From: Bryobacteraceae bacterium
GTDB taxonomy: Bacteria; Acidobacteriota; Terriglobia; Bryobacterales; Bryobacteraceae
Direction of reading: 5' to 3'
NCBI GenBank assembly: GCA_029975915.1
Contig: JARKOC010000542.1
Coordinates: 124,001 to 188,000 of the forward strand
Length of the DNA: 64,000 nucleotides
In this document: positions 10,510 to 19,710 of the stretch, piece by piece
Layout of the letters: each line of letters opens with the position of its first letter
Numbering within the stretch: the first letter of the stretch is position 1
Made by a program: the position numbers and the translations under genes
The notes under the pieces: generated by a model
Seen by the model: only the letters and a program-made list of their open reading frames with translations
The model's database searches: none
What the model was told of the DNA's origin: nothing

Positions 10510-12129
10510 ATGAACTGGCGGCTTGGACTCATCCTCCTCCCTATCTGCCTGGCAGCCCAAGTCCGGTCGCAGGCGCCTCAGTACGGCATATTCGAACAGG
10601 TTTTCACCGCCACCAAAGCGCCGGCGGACCCGCTGCCGGTCCAAGTGCGCGTCACTTTCCGGCACGGCGAAACCGCCGAAACCGTCGAGGCGTTCTGGGA
10701 CGGGGGCGCAACCTGGAAGGTCAGATACTCGCCGATGAAACTCGGCGAATATAGCTTCACCGTATCGTCGCCCGACGTTGAACTTGATCCCAAGGCAGGG
10801 GAGTTCACGGCGGTCGCGAATCGCGGCCAAACGGCACTGGACCGGCAAGGCCCTCCGGTGTTGTCCCCGAACCGGAGACATTTCGTCCATGCCGGCAGCG
10901 GGCAGCCCTGGTTTTGGTTGGCTGATACGGCTTGGAACGGTCCCATGTTGGCGACAGCCGGAGAGTGGGACGAATACCTGGCAGTCCGGGTCAAGCAGCG
11001 CTTCACGGCGGTTCAGTTCGTCACCACGCAATGGCGCGCGGCCTATGCCGACGAACAGGGCCGTACGGCATTCCAGATTCTCGATTCGAAGCTGGTGATC
11101 GATCCGGCGTTCTTCCGGCGGCTGGACCAGCGTGTCTGGGCGATGAGAAAGGCGGGGTTGGTCCCTGTCCCCGTGATGCTATGGGCCTTGACATCCAAAG
11201 CAGGCGAAAGCCCTGGCGAGACGCTGTCGGTGGGATTCGCCGCGCAGTTGGCCCGGTACATCCAGGCTCGCTATCACGCTTACGGGCCGCTTTGGTTCCT
11301 GGGCGGCGACGGCGATTATCGGGACGCGAAGGCTGAGCGGTGGAAGCAGATCGGCCGGGCCGTATTCCCTCCGGAGATCGCCCGCCGTCCGGTCAGCCTC
11401 CACCCGCGCGGCATGCAGGAGCCGTGGGAGGCATTGAAGGACGAACCCTGGCTCGATTACCTCGTCTACCAGTCCGGCCACGGCAGCAGTGTTCAAAAAT
11501 GGCAGTGGCAGGCCTGGCGCGGACCTGCGCAGGGATGGAGGCTCCTGCCGCCGCGTCCCGTTATCGATGCCGAACCGAATTACGAAGGCCATGTCTCCTA
11601 TCAGCAGAAAATGATTGACGATTTCGCCGTCCGGCGGGCCTCGTGGTACGCACTGCTGTCGGCGCCGGTTGCCGGCGTTACCTATGGCGCGCATGGCGTT
11701 TGGCCCTGGATGAGAGAACCCGGCCCGGTGCTGAATCACGAACGAGCCGGAAACGCCCCATCGTGGCGCAATTGCATGAAATGGCCGGGCGCGATGTCGA
11801 TGCCGGTGATCGCGGAGGTCCTCGGCGGGGTGCACTGGACATCGCTCCGGCCCGACCCGCGCCTTGCGGCGCCATCTCGAGTCGACGACGATTTCTCAAA
11901 CTATATTGCCGCCGCCGTTGCCGAAGACCGAAACATGGCGCTGCTCTACCTGCCCGCTAACCCCACGGCAATCCTTGATTTATCTGTCTTCGACCGTCCG
12001 GTCCAGTCGACCTGGATCAATCCCGCCAGCGGCGCCAGATCCAATGGTCCCAGGCTTTCCATTTCGTCCGCGGTCTCCATCAAGACTCCCGGCTCCGGCG
12101 ATTGGCTTCTGCTACTGCAAAGGCTATAA
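10510..12129 (+). CDS. Secreted DUF5060/DUF4038 glycoside-hydrolase-like protein
   Basis: 539 residues from the ATG at 10510, with AAAGGGA about 9 nt before it. Signal peptide at residues 1-22. An N-terminal beta-sandwich (DUF5060-like: YGIFEQVFTATK, LGEYSFTVSSPDV) is followed by a TIM-barrel DUF4038-like domain with HPFVHAGSGQPWFWLADTAW-type sequence (here RHFVHAGSGQPWFWLADTAW) and acidic residues in LGGDGDYRD and VIDAEPNYEG. A C-terminal small sandwich ends in GDWLLLLQRL. Related proteins act on plant glycans; the substrate is not known. In the same unit as the ThuA gene. Confidence 0.85.
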   Translation: MNWRLGLILLPICLAAQVRSQAPQYGIFEQVFTATKAPADPLPVQVRVTFRHGETAETVEAFWDGGATWKVRYSPMKLGEYSFTVSSPDVELDPKAGEFTAVANRGQTALDRQGPPVLSPNRRHFVHAGSGQPWFWLADTAWNGPMLATAGEWDEYLAVRVKQRFTAVQFVTTQWRAAYADEQGRTAFQILDSKLVIDPAFFRRLDQRVWAMRKAGLVPVPVMLWALTSKAGESPGETLSVGFAAQLARYIQARYHAYGPLWFLGGDGDYRDAKAERWKQIGRAVFPPEIARRPVSLHPRGMQEPWEALKDEPWLDYLVYQSGHGSSVQKWQWQAWRGPAQGWRLLPPRPVIDAEPNYEGHVSYQQKMIDDFAVRRASWYALLSAPVAGVTYGAHGVWPWMREPGPVLNHERAGNAPSWRNCMKWPGAMSMPVIAEVLGGVHWTSLRPDPRLAAPSRVDDDFSNYIAAAVAEDRNMALLYLPANPTAILDLSVFDRPVQSTWINPASGARSNGPRLSISSAVSIKTPGSGDWLLLLQRL

Positions 12130-12173
12130 ATCCCGCCAGTCCAATTCTCCACGGGTTGAGTCTGACACGCAAC

Positions 12174-12208
12174 AGCCCCGGATCCGCATGATGGACGGCT
12201 CCGGGGCT
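12174..12208. terminator. Convergent-gene hairpin
   Basis: A 9-bp perfect inverted repeat, AGCCCCGGA / TCCGGGGCT, with a 17-nt loop sits between the stop of the DUF4038 gene and the stop of the convergent DUF4097 gene. It could end transcripts from either side. No U-run is present. Confidence 0.5.
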
Positions 12209-12233
12209 CCTCTCTGCCGGCTTACGCCGGATT

Positions 12234-13673
12234 CTATTGGTTGTCGGCCCTTGGCGGGGCGGGCGGCACGGGCGGTTTCTCGATTCCCGCCGATTTCGGC
12301 GGCGCGGGCGGAGCCGGCGGCAGCGGCAGGCTCCTACGGACAGTCAGGGATCCCCGCTCTGTCCTGAGCTTCACCACCGGCACCCCGGCTGCCTCGGCGG
12401 TGAGCTTGCCGCCACGGCCTTTCGATTCCTCTTTTAACCTGGCCCCGAAATCGTTAATCACTTCCCCGCGCTCAGTCTCAGCGTCCAAGGCGAAGCGGGA
12501 TGATTCCGGCAGCGCGATTTCGATGTCGCCCACGCGGGAGTGAGCGTCCACCTTGCTTGACTGCGGGCGGGTCTGGATCAAATTGATGTCGCCCCGGTCC
12601 ACATCAACTGTCACTTCGCCCATTACATCGGTGAAGTGCACATCTTTGTTCTTTGCCCGGACAAACACCGGGCCAACCAGACCCTCGCCGGTCAAGACCG
12701 AAAGGCTCTGGTTCAGATTCCCTGGGATCTTGCCAATACGGATTTCGGTAACGCTGCTTTCGAAACGGACCGGGCTGGCGATGTTGCGCATCGTGGTTTC
12801 GCCGGAATAGCCCCCGCTGATGGTTACCTGGCCGGAGATGTTCTCCAGATCGATATCCCGGCCGCGGCCTTTCAGTTCAAGATCGCCTCGCAAATCGATG
12901 GCTTTGATCAGGTCGCTTGACCGTGTGTCGATGACGACCTTCCCGCCCAAGTTCTGGACACGCACGCCGCTTCTGTCGGAGTCGACATCGACTCTCCCGT
13001 TTATGTCGGACAAATCAACATCCAGATTCTTGCCCCGGCAGGTGATCGACGCTCCCTTCGGCACGGTGATCTCTACGTCGAAGCTCACCCTGATGTTGCT
13101 TGTCTGGTCGCCTTCAGCGCGCACGACAACGTTTTCATCCATGGCGGTGGCCGAGATCGGGGTCTCCTTATCGGCTTCGTCAGCGGCTTTCCTGCTCATC
13201 GCGCGGATTGTTTTCCGAGCGGTGATCTTTACTTCTTCTGTATCTGCGCCGATCACCCGCGCCGAGCCCCGGCCGATGTCAATTGTCACGCGAGGCGTCT
13301 TGCCGGCTTTGAGCGATTTCGCCTCAACCGGATAGTCATAGCTCTCGCCGAACACCTCCATCCCGCCGACACGGAACCGTCCGAACCCCTCTTGAGCCAA
13401 TTTCTGTCCACTCCAGACGCCTGCGCCCATGATCACGATCAGAATGGCCAGCCACCACTCGCCCGTCGACAAGCCCTTTTGCGGGAGCGGATTGCCGCCG
13501 AAGTGGGCCACCAGAATCTCCAATGCCCGGATGACGCCCCAGGCGATCAGCACTACTGGCCACCAGGTGAACAGAGTCTCCAGGATTGGCCACTCCGGCC
13601 AGATGTTGCGCGCCAGAAAGACGCCGCCGATCAGGATCAGCAGCAACGGCGCTATGAAGGATCCTCTTTTCAT
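12234..13673 (-). CDS. Membrane-anchored DUF4097 beta-helix protein, last gene of the ECF sigma operon
   Basis: 479 residues from the ATG at 13673. The N-terminal 95 residues contain three hydrophobic helices of the LiaI/LiaF type (IAPLLLILIGGVFLARNIWP, WWPVVLIAWGVI, WWLAILIVIMGAGVW). The remainder is a repetitive beta-strand region with many 'VTIDIGRG', 'VDVDSDRSGVRV' and 'GDIELKG' type turns, typical of DUF4097 putative adhesins, ending in a proline-rich tail. It is probably anchored in the inner membrane with the beta-helix outside. The gene begins 13 nt after the stop of the preceding small membrane gene. Function unknown; LiaF-like proteins sense cell-envelope stress. Confidence 0.82.
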   Translation of the reverse strand: MKRGSFIAPLLLILIGGVFLARNIWPEWPILETLFTWWPVVLIAWGVIRALEILVAHFGGNPLPQKGLSTGEWWLAILIVIMGAGVWSGQKLAQEGFGRFRVGGMEVFGESYDYPVEAKSLKAGKTPRVTIDIGRGSARVIGADTEEVKITARKTIRAMSRKAADEADKETPISATAMDENVVVRAEGDQTSNIRVSFDVEITVPKGASITCRGKNLDVDLSDINGRVDVDSDRSGVRVQNLGGKVVIDTRSSDLIKAIDLRGDLELKGRGRDIDLENISGQVTISGGYSGETTMRNIASPVRFESSVTEIRIGKIPGNLNQSLSVLTGEGLVGPVFVRAKNKDVHFTDVMGEVTVDVDRGDINLIQTRPQSSKVDAHSRVGDIEIALPESSRFALDAETERGEVINDFGARLKEESKGRGGKLTAEAAGVPVVKLRTERGSLTVRRSLPLPPAPPAPPKSAGIEKPPVPPAPPRADNQ

Positions 13674-13686
13674 TTCACACCCCCAT

Positions 13687-13869
13687 CTAGCTCCGGTTTT
13701 GCCCGGTCGCTCTCTGCAACAGCTGCAGCACCCCAATCACGATCAATATCAATGGCCACCAGTCCGACAAGATCTCCCAGATCGGGGGGATGTCCACCCA
13801 CTTTCGCAGCAGGAAGAAACTCCCGATCGCGATCAGAACAAGCGGCCCGGCTAAACCCTGACGGTTCAT
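13687..13869 (-). CDS. 60-residue membrane protein with a LiaI/LiaF-type segment
   Basis: Two hydrophobic helices: LAGPLVLIAIGSFFLLRKW and WWPLILIVIGVLQLLQRAT, separated by DIPPIWEILSD. This is the same helix-W-helix pattern as the N-terminus of the DUF4097 protein that follows. The ATG at 13869 overlaps the preceding gene's stop by 4 nt (ATGA), so translation is coupled. Probably an inner-membrane partner or a duplicated LiaF-like domain. No enzymatic motif. Confidence 0.75.
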   Translation of the reverse strand: MNRQGLAGPLVLIAIGSFFLLRKWVDIPPIWEILSDWWPLILIVIGVLQLLQRATGQNRS

Positions 13870-14102
13870 CCTTCGCCTCTTTCACTGGACGAAAACGGGC
13901 TTGGCGCCTGCGGGCCCGAAGCAGCGGCCGGCGACGCCAGCTTTTGGAGGAGCTTCATCAAACCGAACACAATGAGCAGAACCGGCCAGGTCTTACCAAA
14001 GGTAACGTCAGTGAAACGGTGAGCCGTCAGCAGACCACCCAGCGTGGCCAGCATGATTGGGCCCCGAAGGGCTCCTAACAGAGCGGCGGCGCCGGTGTTC
14101 AT
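13866..14102 (-). CDS. 78-residue membrane protein of the ECF sigma operon
   Basis: Two hydrophobic segments (LRGPIMLATLGGLLTAHRF and WPVLLIVFGLMKLLQKL) resembling the LiaI/LiaF membrane region, then a Ser/Pro/Ala-rich tail. It overlaps both neighbours by 4 nt, with stop and start codons shared on each side. Probably part of the same inner-membrane sensor assembly as its neighbours. No known name. Confidence 0.72.
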   Translation of the reverse strand: MNTGAAALLGALRGPIMLATLGGLLTAHRFTDVTFGKTWPVLLIVFGLMKLLQKLASPAAASGPQAPSPFSSSERGEG

Positions 14103-14773
14103 TGCTCACCTCCGGGTTCTCCGCCCTGATTTGCTCCGGGCTGCGATTCGTCTTTGCCTGAAGCCATGCGGACGTATAGCATGTAGCAGCCGGCCAAAAT
14201 CAGGAGAACCGGCCAGAACTTGAGCAGTTGCGCAAGGTAGAGGACTTCAAGGTTGTTCAGCAGGAACAGCACACCCAAACCGATGAGCGCCAGCGGGAGC
14301 AGCGGCAGTCTTCCTGTCTTGGCGTCGATTTGAACTAGAGAGCTGAACTCATCCACCGGCTCGCCGATGAGGCGTTTCCGGGCTGTGTGGTAAGCCTCGA
14401 ACGCCATATAGAAGTAGAAGACGCCCATCAGCATGCCGAACATTGGTTCGAGTCCGCCCGCGGCGCTACCGGACATGATGCTGATCAACAGGCCGAAGAT
14501 GATGACATGGACCACGCCTTTGGCGTACTGCCCGTTGTAGATGGCGCCAACGCCCGGGATCAACCCGAGTACGAAGGCCAGTCCCGGCGACACGCCTGGA
14601 TTCGCCAAGGGCTGCGCCGGAGGGGCGGATTCCGTGGCGGGTCCGGTCTGGGGCACATGTTCATCACAATAAACCGTGCCTTGGGCAAGCCGGACAGTGT
14701 CTTCCGTCAACGCCTTGCCGCATATCCGGCAATAGGCGGTGACCGGTTTGGGATTCTCGCTTGTGGTTGTCAT
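14099..14773 (-). CDS. Zinc-ribbon multi-pass membrane protein
   Basis: 224 residues. The N-terminus has a zinc-binding set, Cys15, Cys18, Cys36 and His39 (CRICG ... YCDEH), like B-box or LIM-type ribbons in front of membrane regions. After a Pro/Ala linker come several hydrophobic helices: LAFVLGLIPGVGAIYNGQYA (typical of the TM2-like group), VHVIIFGLLISIMSG, PMFGMLMGVFYFYMAFEAYH, LPLALIGLGVLFLLNNLE and FWPVLLILAGCYMLYV. Start and stop overlap the neighbours by 4 nt. Its place after sigma and anti-sigma genes suggests an envelope role, but the function is unknown. Confidence 0.78.
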   Translation of the reverse strand: MTTTSENPKPVTAYCRICGKALTEDTVRLAQGTVYCDEHVPQTGPATESAPPAQPLANPGVSPGLAFVLGLIPGVGAIYNGQYAKGVVHVIIFGLLISIMSGSAAGGLEPMFGMLMGVFYFYMAFEAYHTARKRLIGEPVDEFSSLVQIDAKTGRLPLLPLALIGLGVLFLLNNLEVLYLAQLLKFWPVLLILAGCYMLYVRMASGKDESQPGANQGGEPGGEQ

Positions 14774-15417
14774 TGCGCCTTGCCTCCCTCTTGCCTTCCG
14801 TTTTGATTGATCTGATTGGGCTTCTTCTGTATCGGCCCTTCATCGGCGCTTCCGGCCCCGCTGGACGGCGAGGCTGATCCCGGCGCCGGCGGATCTTCAT
14901 TGGACCCGCTCCAGTCATTCAATGTCTGCTGAATCTCGTACACGACCCGCAGACTTTCGTAGTATTTCTTGGCCCGCTCCCAGCTCCGGTAGGTTTTGTC
15001 CTCGATCGTGGCCCAGATGCGCGCCGGCTCCAGGTCGGACGGTTTCAACTGCCTGATCGGAACCCCGGCGAACCGGCCCAGCATGGAGAACGACAGAATC
15101 GTCATCGCCATGCCCATCGCAAACTTTGGTTGAAGAACAGGCTCCAGGAACTTGGCCAGCCACCCGGCCCCCTTGGTCTTCAACTCCGGACCCTTCGCTT
15201 CATTCCGCAGTTCGAAAAGAATGTGATTGACGAGCGCCGCGGGAGGCTCAACATCGGCCGCCTTTTCCATCAGCGCCAAGGCGGCCCTGGCATCGTCCAC
15301 CAGTTCCCGGCAGGCCGCGCATCCCTGCAAATGCAGTTCAACCGTGGCTTTCTCAGCCGGCGAAAGCACGCCGTCGACGTAGTCGCAAAGCAGGATTTCA
15401 AGGTCGACGCATTTCAT
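14770..15417 (-). CDS. Anti-sigma factor with zf-HC2 zinc finger
   Basis: 215 residues. The N-terminal zinc anti-sigma motif HxxxCxxC is seen as His29, Cys33, Cys36 (HLQGCAACREL). A single membrane helix lies near residues 98-118 (FAMGMAMTILSFSMLGRF), and the C-terminal part is periplasmic or linker-like and rich in Ser, Pro and Gly. It overlaps the sigma gene stop by 4 nt. The arrangement is the standard ECF sigma/membrane-bound anti-sigma pair, in which the anti-sigma holds the sigma at the membrane until a signal triggers its release. Confidence 0.88.
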   Translation of the reverse strand: MKCVDLEILLCDYVDGVLSPAEKATVELHLQGCAACRELVDDARAALALMEKAADVEPPAALVNHILFELRNEAKGPELKTKGAGWLAKFLEPVLQPKFAMGMAMTILSFSMLGRFAGVPIRQLKPSDLEPARIWATIEDKTYRSWERAKKYYESLRVVYEIQQTLNDWSGSNEDPPAPGSASPSSGAGSADEGPIQKKPNQINQNGRQEGGKAQ

Positions 15418-16109
15418 ATGGCCACCTTGTGCCTTCGCAGCACACGGGCAAGTTCGGCCCGGCCCCGGTTCAGTCTCGACTTCACCGTCCCCTCAGGGAT
15501 GTTCAGTACATCGGCAATCTCGCGGTACTCCATCTCTTCGAGATCGCGCAAAATCACGGTTTCACGAAGATCGGGCGACAAGCGCGCCAATCCAGCCTGA
15601 ATCAGTTCGCTCGCTTCGCGGCCGGCCAGAACGCCGTCGGGCCTGGTTTGCGGCCCGCTGGCGGCTTCGAGCACAGGCAATTGGTCCTCAATAGAATCGG
15701 TGGCCCGTTCGAGCTTCGTCCGGCGGTAGTGATCGATCAGGAGGTTCCGGGTCAGTCTGGTCAGCCATACCGTGAAGGACCCTTCGCCCGCCCGGAAGCT
15801 CTTTAACGACCGGAACACCCGCAGGAAGACATCCTGCGTCAGATCCTGCGCTTCGGATTCGCGGCCCGTGAAACGCAAGCAGATCGAATACACCCTGCGC
15901 GTGTGGATCTTCACGAGATCCTCCCACGCGGCCTCGTCTCCTGAAGTGCACCTTTCCACGAGTTGAGTGTCCAGGTCGAAATCGCTCATCGGAATCCGGT
16001 TGGCGGCCCCTTCAGCCATGTCCGAACCATTCAGCATGTCCGCCGGATGCAGCACTGCGGCGCCGCCGGCATACAAAACCGAATTGCCCAGATCCGCGGG
16101 CCTGACCAT
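15414..16109 (-). CDS. ECF-family RNA polymerase sigma factor
   Basis: Sigma-70 region 2 (EDLVKIHTRRVYSICLRFTG, then AQDLTQDVFLRVFRSL and LTRLTRNLLIDHYRR) and region 4 (LARLSPDLRETVILRDLEE, IADVLNIPEGTVKSRLNRGR) are complete. The usual core starts at the ATG at 15989 (MSDFDLDTQLVERC), but the ATG at 16109 has the best ribosome site: AGAGGGA 8 nt before it. If that start is used, the protein has a 40-residue non-sigma extension. First gene of a six-gene operon with 4-nt overlaps. It probably controls its own operon, but no promoter was identified with confidence. Confidence 0.92.
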   Translation of the reverse strand: MVRPADLGNSVLYAGGAAVLHPADMLNGSDMAEGAANRIPMSDFDLDTQLVERCTSGDEAAWEDLVKIHTRRVYSICLRFTGRESEAQDLTQDVFLRVFRSLKSFRAGEGSFTVWLTRLTRNLLIDHYRRTKLERATDSIEDQLPVLEAASGPQTRPDGVLAGREASELIQAGLARLSPDLRETVILRDLEEMEYREIADVLNIPEGTVKSRLNRGRAELARVLRRHKVAI

Positions 16110-16281
16110 GACCTCGTCCCTCTCTTGCCGATGACTCTGGCGGCTTGACCGGTGGAAGCCTGGTCAATGTCGCCTTCCGATTAGAGGAACGAGGCTTTAT
16201 CATGAAAAGTTCGATCGATGTAGTGAGCAACCGCCGCGGTTTCTAATTTTAGTCCAAACAGGACCCGCGGGGCGTGCGCCA

Positions 16282-17340
16282 ATGACATTTCTGAAGAACA
16301 GCCGTTTTCTCCATGCGGGAGCCGTTCTCGCGGCCGCGGCCGCCACTGCCGGAGCCGCCTGGTTCGTTTGGGAAGCGAGGCGAGAGGGTTTCGAATCGGC
16401 AGAGTTCTGGGCTTCCATCCGGCACGTCGACTGGTTATGGATGTTTGTCACGGCCCTGCTTATGATCCTTTCCTATTACGGACGCGCCTTGCGTTGGATG
16501 GTCATGATCGAGCCGCTCTGCGGCCGGCCGAGCCAGTGGAATATCTTTAAAGCCACGGCGATCGGATTCACGGCCGTGGTACTGTTGGGCCGGCCCGGAG
16601 AACTCGTCAGGCCCTATCTGATCGCCCAATCCGAGAAGGTACCCTTCGCCTCGCAATTGGCTGCATGGTTGATTGAGCGCGTCTATGACATCTTGATGGT
16701 CGTCGGCCTGTTCGGATTCGCTCTCGTCTACCTGGGCCGGAGCGGCGAGGACACGCCGCGAGCCGCCCGCTTGGCGATGCAGACTGGGGGATGGGTCGCC
16801 GGCCTCGGCGCCGTTGCCTGCCTGACCGTGCTGTTTGGCCTGCATCGCTGGTCCGGCGATATCCACAACCGGCTCTCGGAAGTGCTGCGGGCGCTGGGCG
16901 TCGAGGTCAGCCCATCGTTTGAGGATAAACTTCAGGCGCTCAGTGACGGTCTCCACTCCACAAGGCGGCTGTCAAGTGTTTTGCGCCTGCTCGCGTGGTC
17001 GGTGCTTGAATGGGCCGTTATCGCTGCCGGTTACCTCGCGTTTTTCCGGGCCTTTCCCGATACAGCCGCATTCTCCTTGGCGCAGACGCTTGTCTACCTG
17101 GGATTCGTCGCTTTCGGCAGCATCATCCAAATCCCCGGCATCGGCGGGGGTGTCCAGGTGGTCTCCACCGTGGTCCTGGTGGAGTTCTTCGGCGTGGGAC
17201 TGGAAAGGGCTACCGGCATTTCCATTCTGGTCTGGATCGTCGGTATGTTGTTGGTAGTCCCCATCGGGCTGGCCTTCGCCCTTCACGATGGGCTGCGCCT
17301 GGCCAAGTTGAGATCCATTGCCTCCGAGATCAAAACATGA
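16282..17340 (+). CDS. Flippase-like membrane protein of the YbhN/LPG-synthase TM family
   Basis: 352 residues with about eight hydrophobic helices. The family blocks are visible: LLMILSYYGRALRWMVMI, FKATAIGFTAVVLLGRPGELVRPYLIAQSE, and FVAFGSIIQIPGIGGGVQV. UPF0104 proteins are thought to flip or bind lipids, or to supply the membrane half of lysyl-phosphatidylglycerol synthase. The soluble transferase half is absent here. The stop overlaps the ATG of nrdR by 4 nt, so the two are cotranscribed, although no functional link is known. Confidence 0.87.
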   Translation: MTFLKNSRFLHAGAVLAAAAATAGAAWFVWEARREGFESAEFWASIRHVDWLWMFVTALLMILSYYGRALRWMVMIEPLCGRPSQWNIFKATAIGFTAVVLLGRPGELVRPYLIAQSEKVPFASQLAAWLIERVYDILMVVGLFGFALVYLGRSGEDTPRAARLAMQTGGWVAGLGAVACLTVLFGLHRWSGDIHNRLSEVLRALGVEVSPSFEDKLQALSDGLHSTRRLSSVLRLLAWSVLEWAVIAAGYLAFFRAFPDTAAFSLAQTLVYLGFVAFGSIIQIPGIGGGVQVVSTVVLVEFFGVGLERATGISILVWIVGMLLVVPIGLAFALHDGLRLAKLRSIASEIKT

Positions 17341-17798
17341 ACTGTCCATTTTGCGGCTACAAGGAAGATCGCGTCATCGATTCGCGAGAGAGCCGAGAGG
17401 GTGATTCCATTCGGCGCAGGCGTGAGTGTCTCCAGTGCCTCCGTCGATTTACTACATACGAAAAAATAGACGAAATCCCGTATCTTGTCATCAAGAAAGA
17501 CGGCCGGCGGGAGAAGTTCGACCGCCAAAAGGTCCTGTCCGGATTGCTCAAGGCCTGCGAGAAAAGGCCAATCAGCATGTCAACGCTGGCCAAACTGGTC
17601 GACGACGTGGACGGATTGCTCGCCGACAAACCGGAGCGAGAGATTACTACGACAGAAATAGGAGAATTTCTGATGACTCAACTCGCCCAGCTGGACAAGA
17701 TCGCCTATGTGCGATTCGCATCCGTCTACCGCGACTTCCAGGATGTCGAGGCGTTCCTGAGTGAACTCAAGGACCTCATGCGAAAAAAGCGCCGATGA
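17337..17798 (+). CDS. nrdR: Transcriptional repressor NrdR
   Basis: 153 residues, the normal size. The N-terminal zinc ribbon is Cys3, Cys6, Cys31, Cys34 (MNCPFCG ... ECLQC), followed by RRFTTYE and the ATP-cone domain (VIKKDGRREKFDRQKVLSGL). NrdR senses ATP/dATP and represses ribonucleotide reductase genes at NrdR boxes. No nrd gene or NrdR box was noticed in the window. Start overlaps the previous stop (ATGA). Confidence 0.96.
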   Translation: MNCPFCGYKEDRVIDSRESREGDSIRRRRECLQCLRRFTTYEKIDEIPYLVIKKDGRREKFDRQKVLSGLLKACEKRPISMSTLAKLVDDVDGLLADKPEREITTTEIGEFLMTQLAQLDKIAYVRFASVYRDFQDVEAFLSELKDLMRKKRR

Positions 17799-18152
17799 TC
17801 CAGCATCCCCGCCTTGCCTGATGGTCAGGGCGCGTGGGAGGAGAAGCGATTTTAACGCGTTGGCCTGGAACGGACGGACCCAAACTGCATCCAATGAAAT
17901 AGATCCTTAACAAAAGGATCAGTTTCGTGTTACCCTATTGCGGAGCGCTGCGCCATCTTTCACGTCTTTGACGCCGATACGATTAGTATGTCCGCCCTGC
18001 ATGGAGCGCATGACTCCCCAATGCACGGATACCCAGCAGGGCAAGCGCTGTACGGTTCTAACAAGAATATCAAAACAAAGAACTTAGAACATGCTTTTCA
18101 ATTTCGGATCAGCCCAGGGCTGGATTCGATTGCACTGTGAGGTGAGCCCCAA
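17799..18152 (+). other. 354-nt gene-free leader of rpoD with two inverted repeats
   Basis: No credible coding frame. A short hairpin GATCCTT-AACA-AAGGATC lies at about 17900-17918, and a GCCCTGC / GCAGGGC pair with a long loop lies around 17995-18042. Several weak hexamers (for example TTGACG near 17970) could be promoter parts, but none has a convincing partner. The length suggests a long 5' UTR or a small RNA. Confidence 0.4.
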
Positions 18153-19685
18153 GTGGACAATTACGACGATCACTTCTTAGCAGACTCGCAAGAGACCCTT
18201 CAACTGCCAACCTCGTTTGACGAGGATACAAATTTCTTCCACCCAGGCGATGTGCAGGAAGAAGATCTCCATGCGGCGCAACACGTCGAGGAGTCGATCT
18301 ACACTGACGATCCGGTTCGCGTTTATCTGCGCGAGATGGGTGCGGTGCCGCTGCTGACGCGCGACGGTGAAGTGGAATTAGCACGGCGCATGGAGCGCGG
18401 CAAGTTGAAGATGCAAAAGGCGATTAGCCGCTCGGTGCTCGTTCACTTGCAGGTCCTCCAGGTTTCGGAGTTGCTGAAGGAGGAAGACTCCGATCTTGGA
18501 TCGTGGGTTGATCTGGGTGACGTGGAGGAAGGTACAACGGCGCATCTCAAGCGCCAGGCGGAGGTGAGGCGGCTGTTTCAGGAGTTCGCCGGTCACCTGA
18601 AGCGCCAGTCCCAGGCCGAGGAGAAACTGGCTGCGGTACCGGCCTCAAACAAGAAGTTGCGGCGCAAGGCGCAAGGCAGGTTCTACAGGGCTCTGGTCGA
18701 GACGGCGCTCCATATTCGCCGGATTCCATGGTTGCTGCCCAAGTGGCGCCAGTTCTCGCTGGCTATCGAGAAGGCGGCGGAAGAGATGGCCCACCTGGAC
18801 CTGGAGATCCGCAGGTTGGAGCAGAGAAAGGCAGACAACCAGGCCCGCATCCGTGAACTTAAGCGCGAGATTAAGCGCCGCGAACAGCAGGCAGGCGCTC
18901 CACTGGGCGATCTGCGCCACACACTCGCCGTGATCCGTCAGGGCGAACTCGAAGCAGAGCGCGCCAAGAAGGATCTTGTCGAGGCAAACCTGAGGCTGGT
19001 CGTTTCGGTCGCTAAGAAGTATGTCAACCGCGGTCTGCATCTTCTTGATTTGATTCAGGAAGGCAACATCGGCCTGATGAGGGCCGCCGACAAATTCGAG
19101 TACCGCCGCGGCTACAAGTTCTCCACCTACGCGACTTGGTGGATCCGGCAGGCGATCACGCGCGCCATCGCTGACCAGTCGCGCACAATTCGAATTCCCG
19201 TCCACATGAACGAGTCTATGAACAAGTTTCTGCGGGCCACGCGCGAGTTGGAGAAGGAGCTTGGGCGGGCTCCGACAAATGACGAAATCAGCCGCCGCAT
19301 GGACATCCCCGTCGAAAAGGTCCAGAAGCTGAAGACGATTTCTCGGGATCCTGTGTCCCTGGAGACTCCTGTGGGCCGTGACGGTGAATCGGCGCTAGGC
19401 GACCTGATCGAAGATCGCTGGGTGAGTTCGCCGGTCGAGACGGTGATCGATTCTAACGTCCGCGACGAAACGGCAGCGATTCTGAAGACGCTCTCTCCCA
19501 AGGAGGAGAAGGTGATCAGGCTGCGTTTTGGCATCGGGTGCGACCGGGAACACACGCTGGAGGAGATTGGTCAGCAGTTTGACGTCACGCGCGAGAGGAT
19601 ACGCCAAATTGAGGCCAAGGCCCTCCGGCAACTCAGATCGCCGGAACGGGCAAGGCATCTGCGGGCGCTGCTAGCCGCTCGTTAG
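18153..19685 (+). CDS. rpoD: Primary sigma factor RpoD (sigma-70)
   Basis: 510 residues starting with GTG, with GAGGTGA 7 nt before it. Region 1.2 ([12 protein letters not shown], about residues 50-61), region 2 ([56 protein letters not shown]), region 3 ([20 protein letters not shown]) and region 4 with the HTH ([19 protein letters not shown]) are all present. About 190 residues of charged helical sequence separate 1.2 and 2.1, the non-conserved region. Region 1.1 is short and acidic. This is the housekeeping sigma, or a very close group 2 relative. Confidence 0.93.
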   Translation: MDNYDDHFLADSQETLQLPTSFDEDTNFFHPGDVQEEDLHAAQHVEESIYTDDPVRVYLREMGAVPLLTRDGEVELARRMERGKLKMQKAISRSVLVHLQVLQVSELLKEEDSDLGSWVDLGDVEEGTTAHLKRQAEVRRLFQEFAGHLKRQSQAEEKLAAVPASNKKLRRKAQGRFYRALVETALHIRRIPWLLPKWRQFSLAIEKAAEEMAHLDLEIRRLEQRKADNQARIRELKREIKRREQQAGAPLGDLRHTLAVIRQGELEAERAKKDLVEANLRLVVSVAKKYVNRGLHLLDLIQEGNIGLMRAADKFEYRRGYKFSTYATWWIRQAITRAIADQSRTIRIPVHMNESMNKFLRATRELEKELGRAPTNDEISRRMDIPVEKVQKLKTISRDPVSLETPVGRDGESALGDLIEDRWVSSPVETVIDSNVRDETAAILKTLSPKEEKVIRLRFGIGCDREHTLEEIGQQFDVTRERIRQIEAKALRQLRSPERARHLRALLAAR

Positions 19686-19710
19686 CATCCATCTAATAGA
19701 CAGAAAACAA

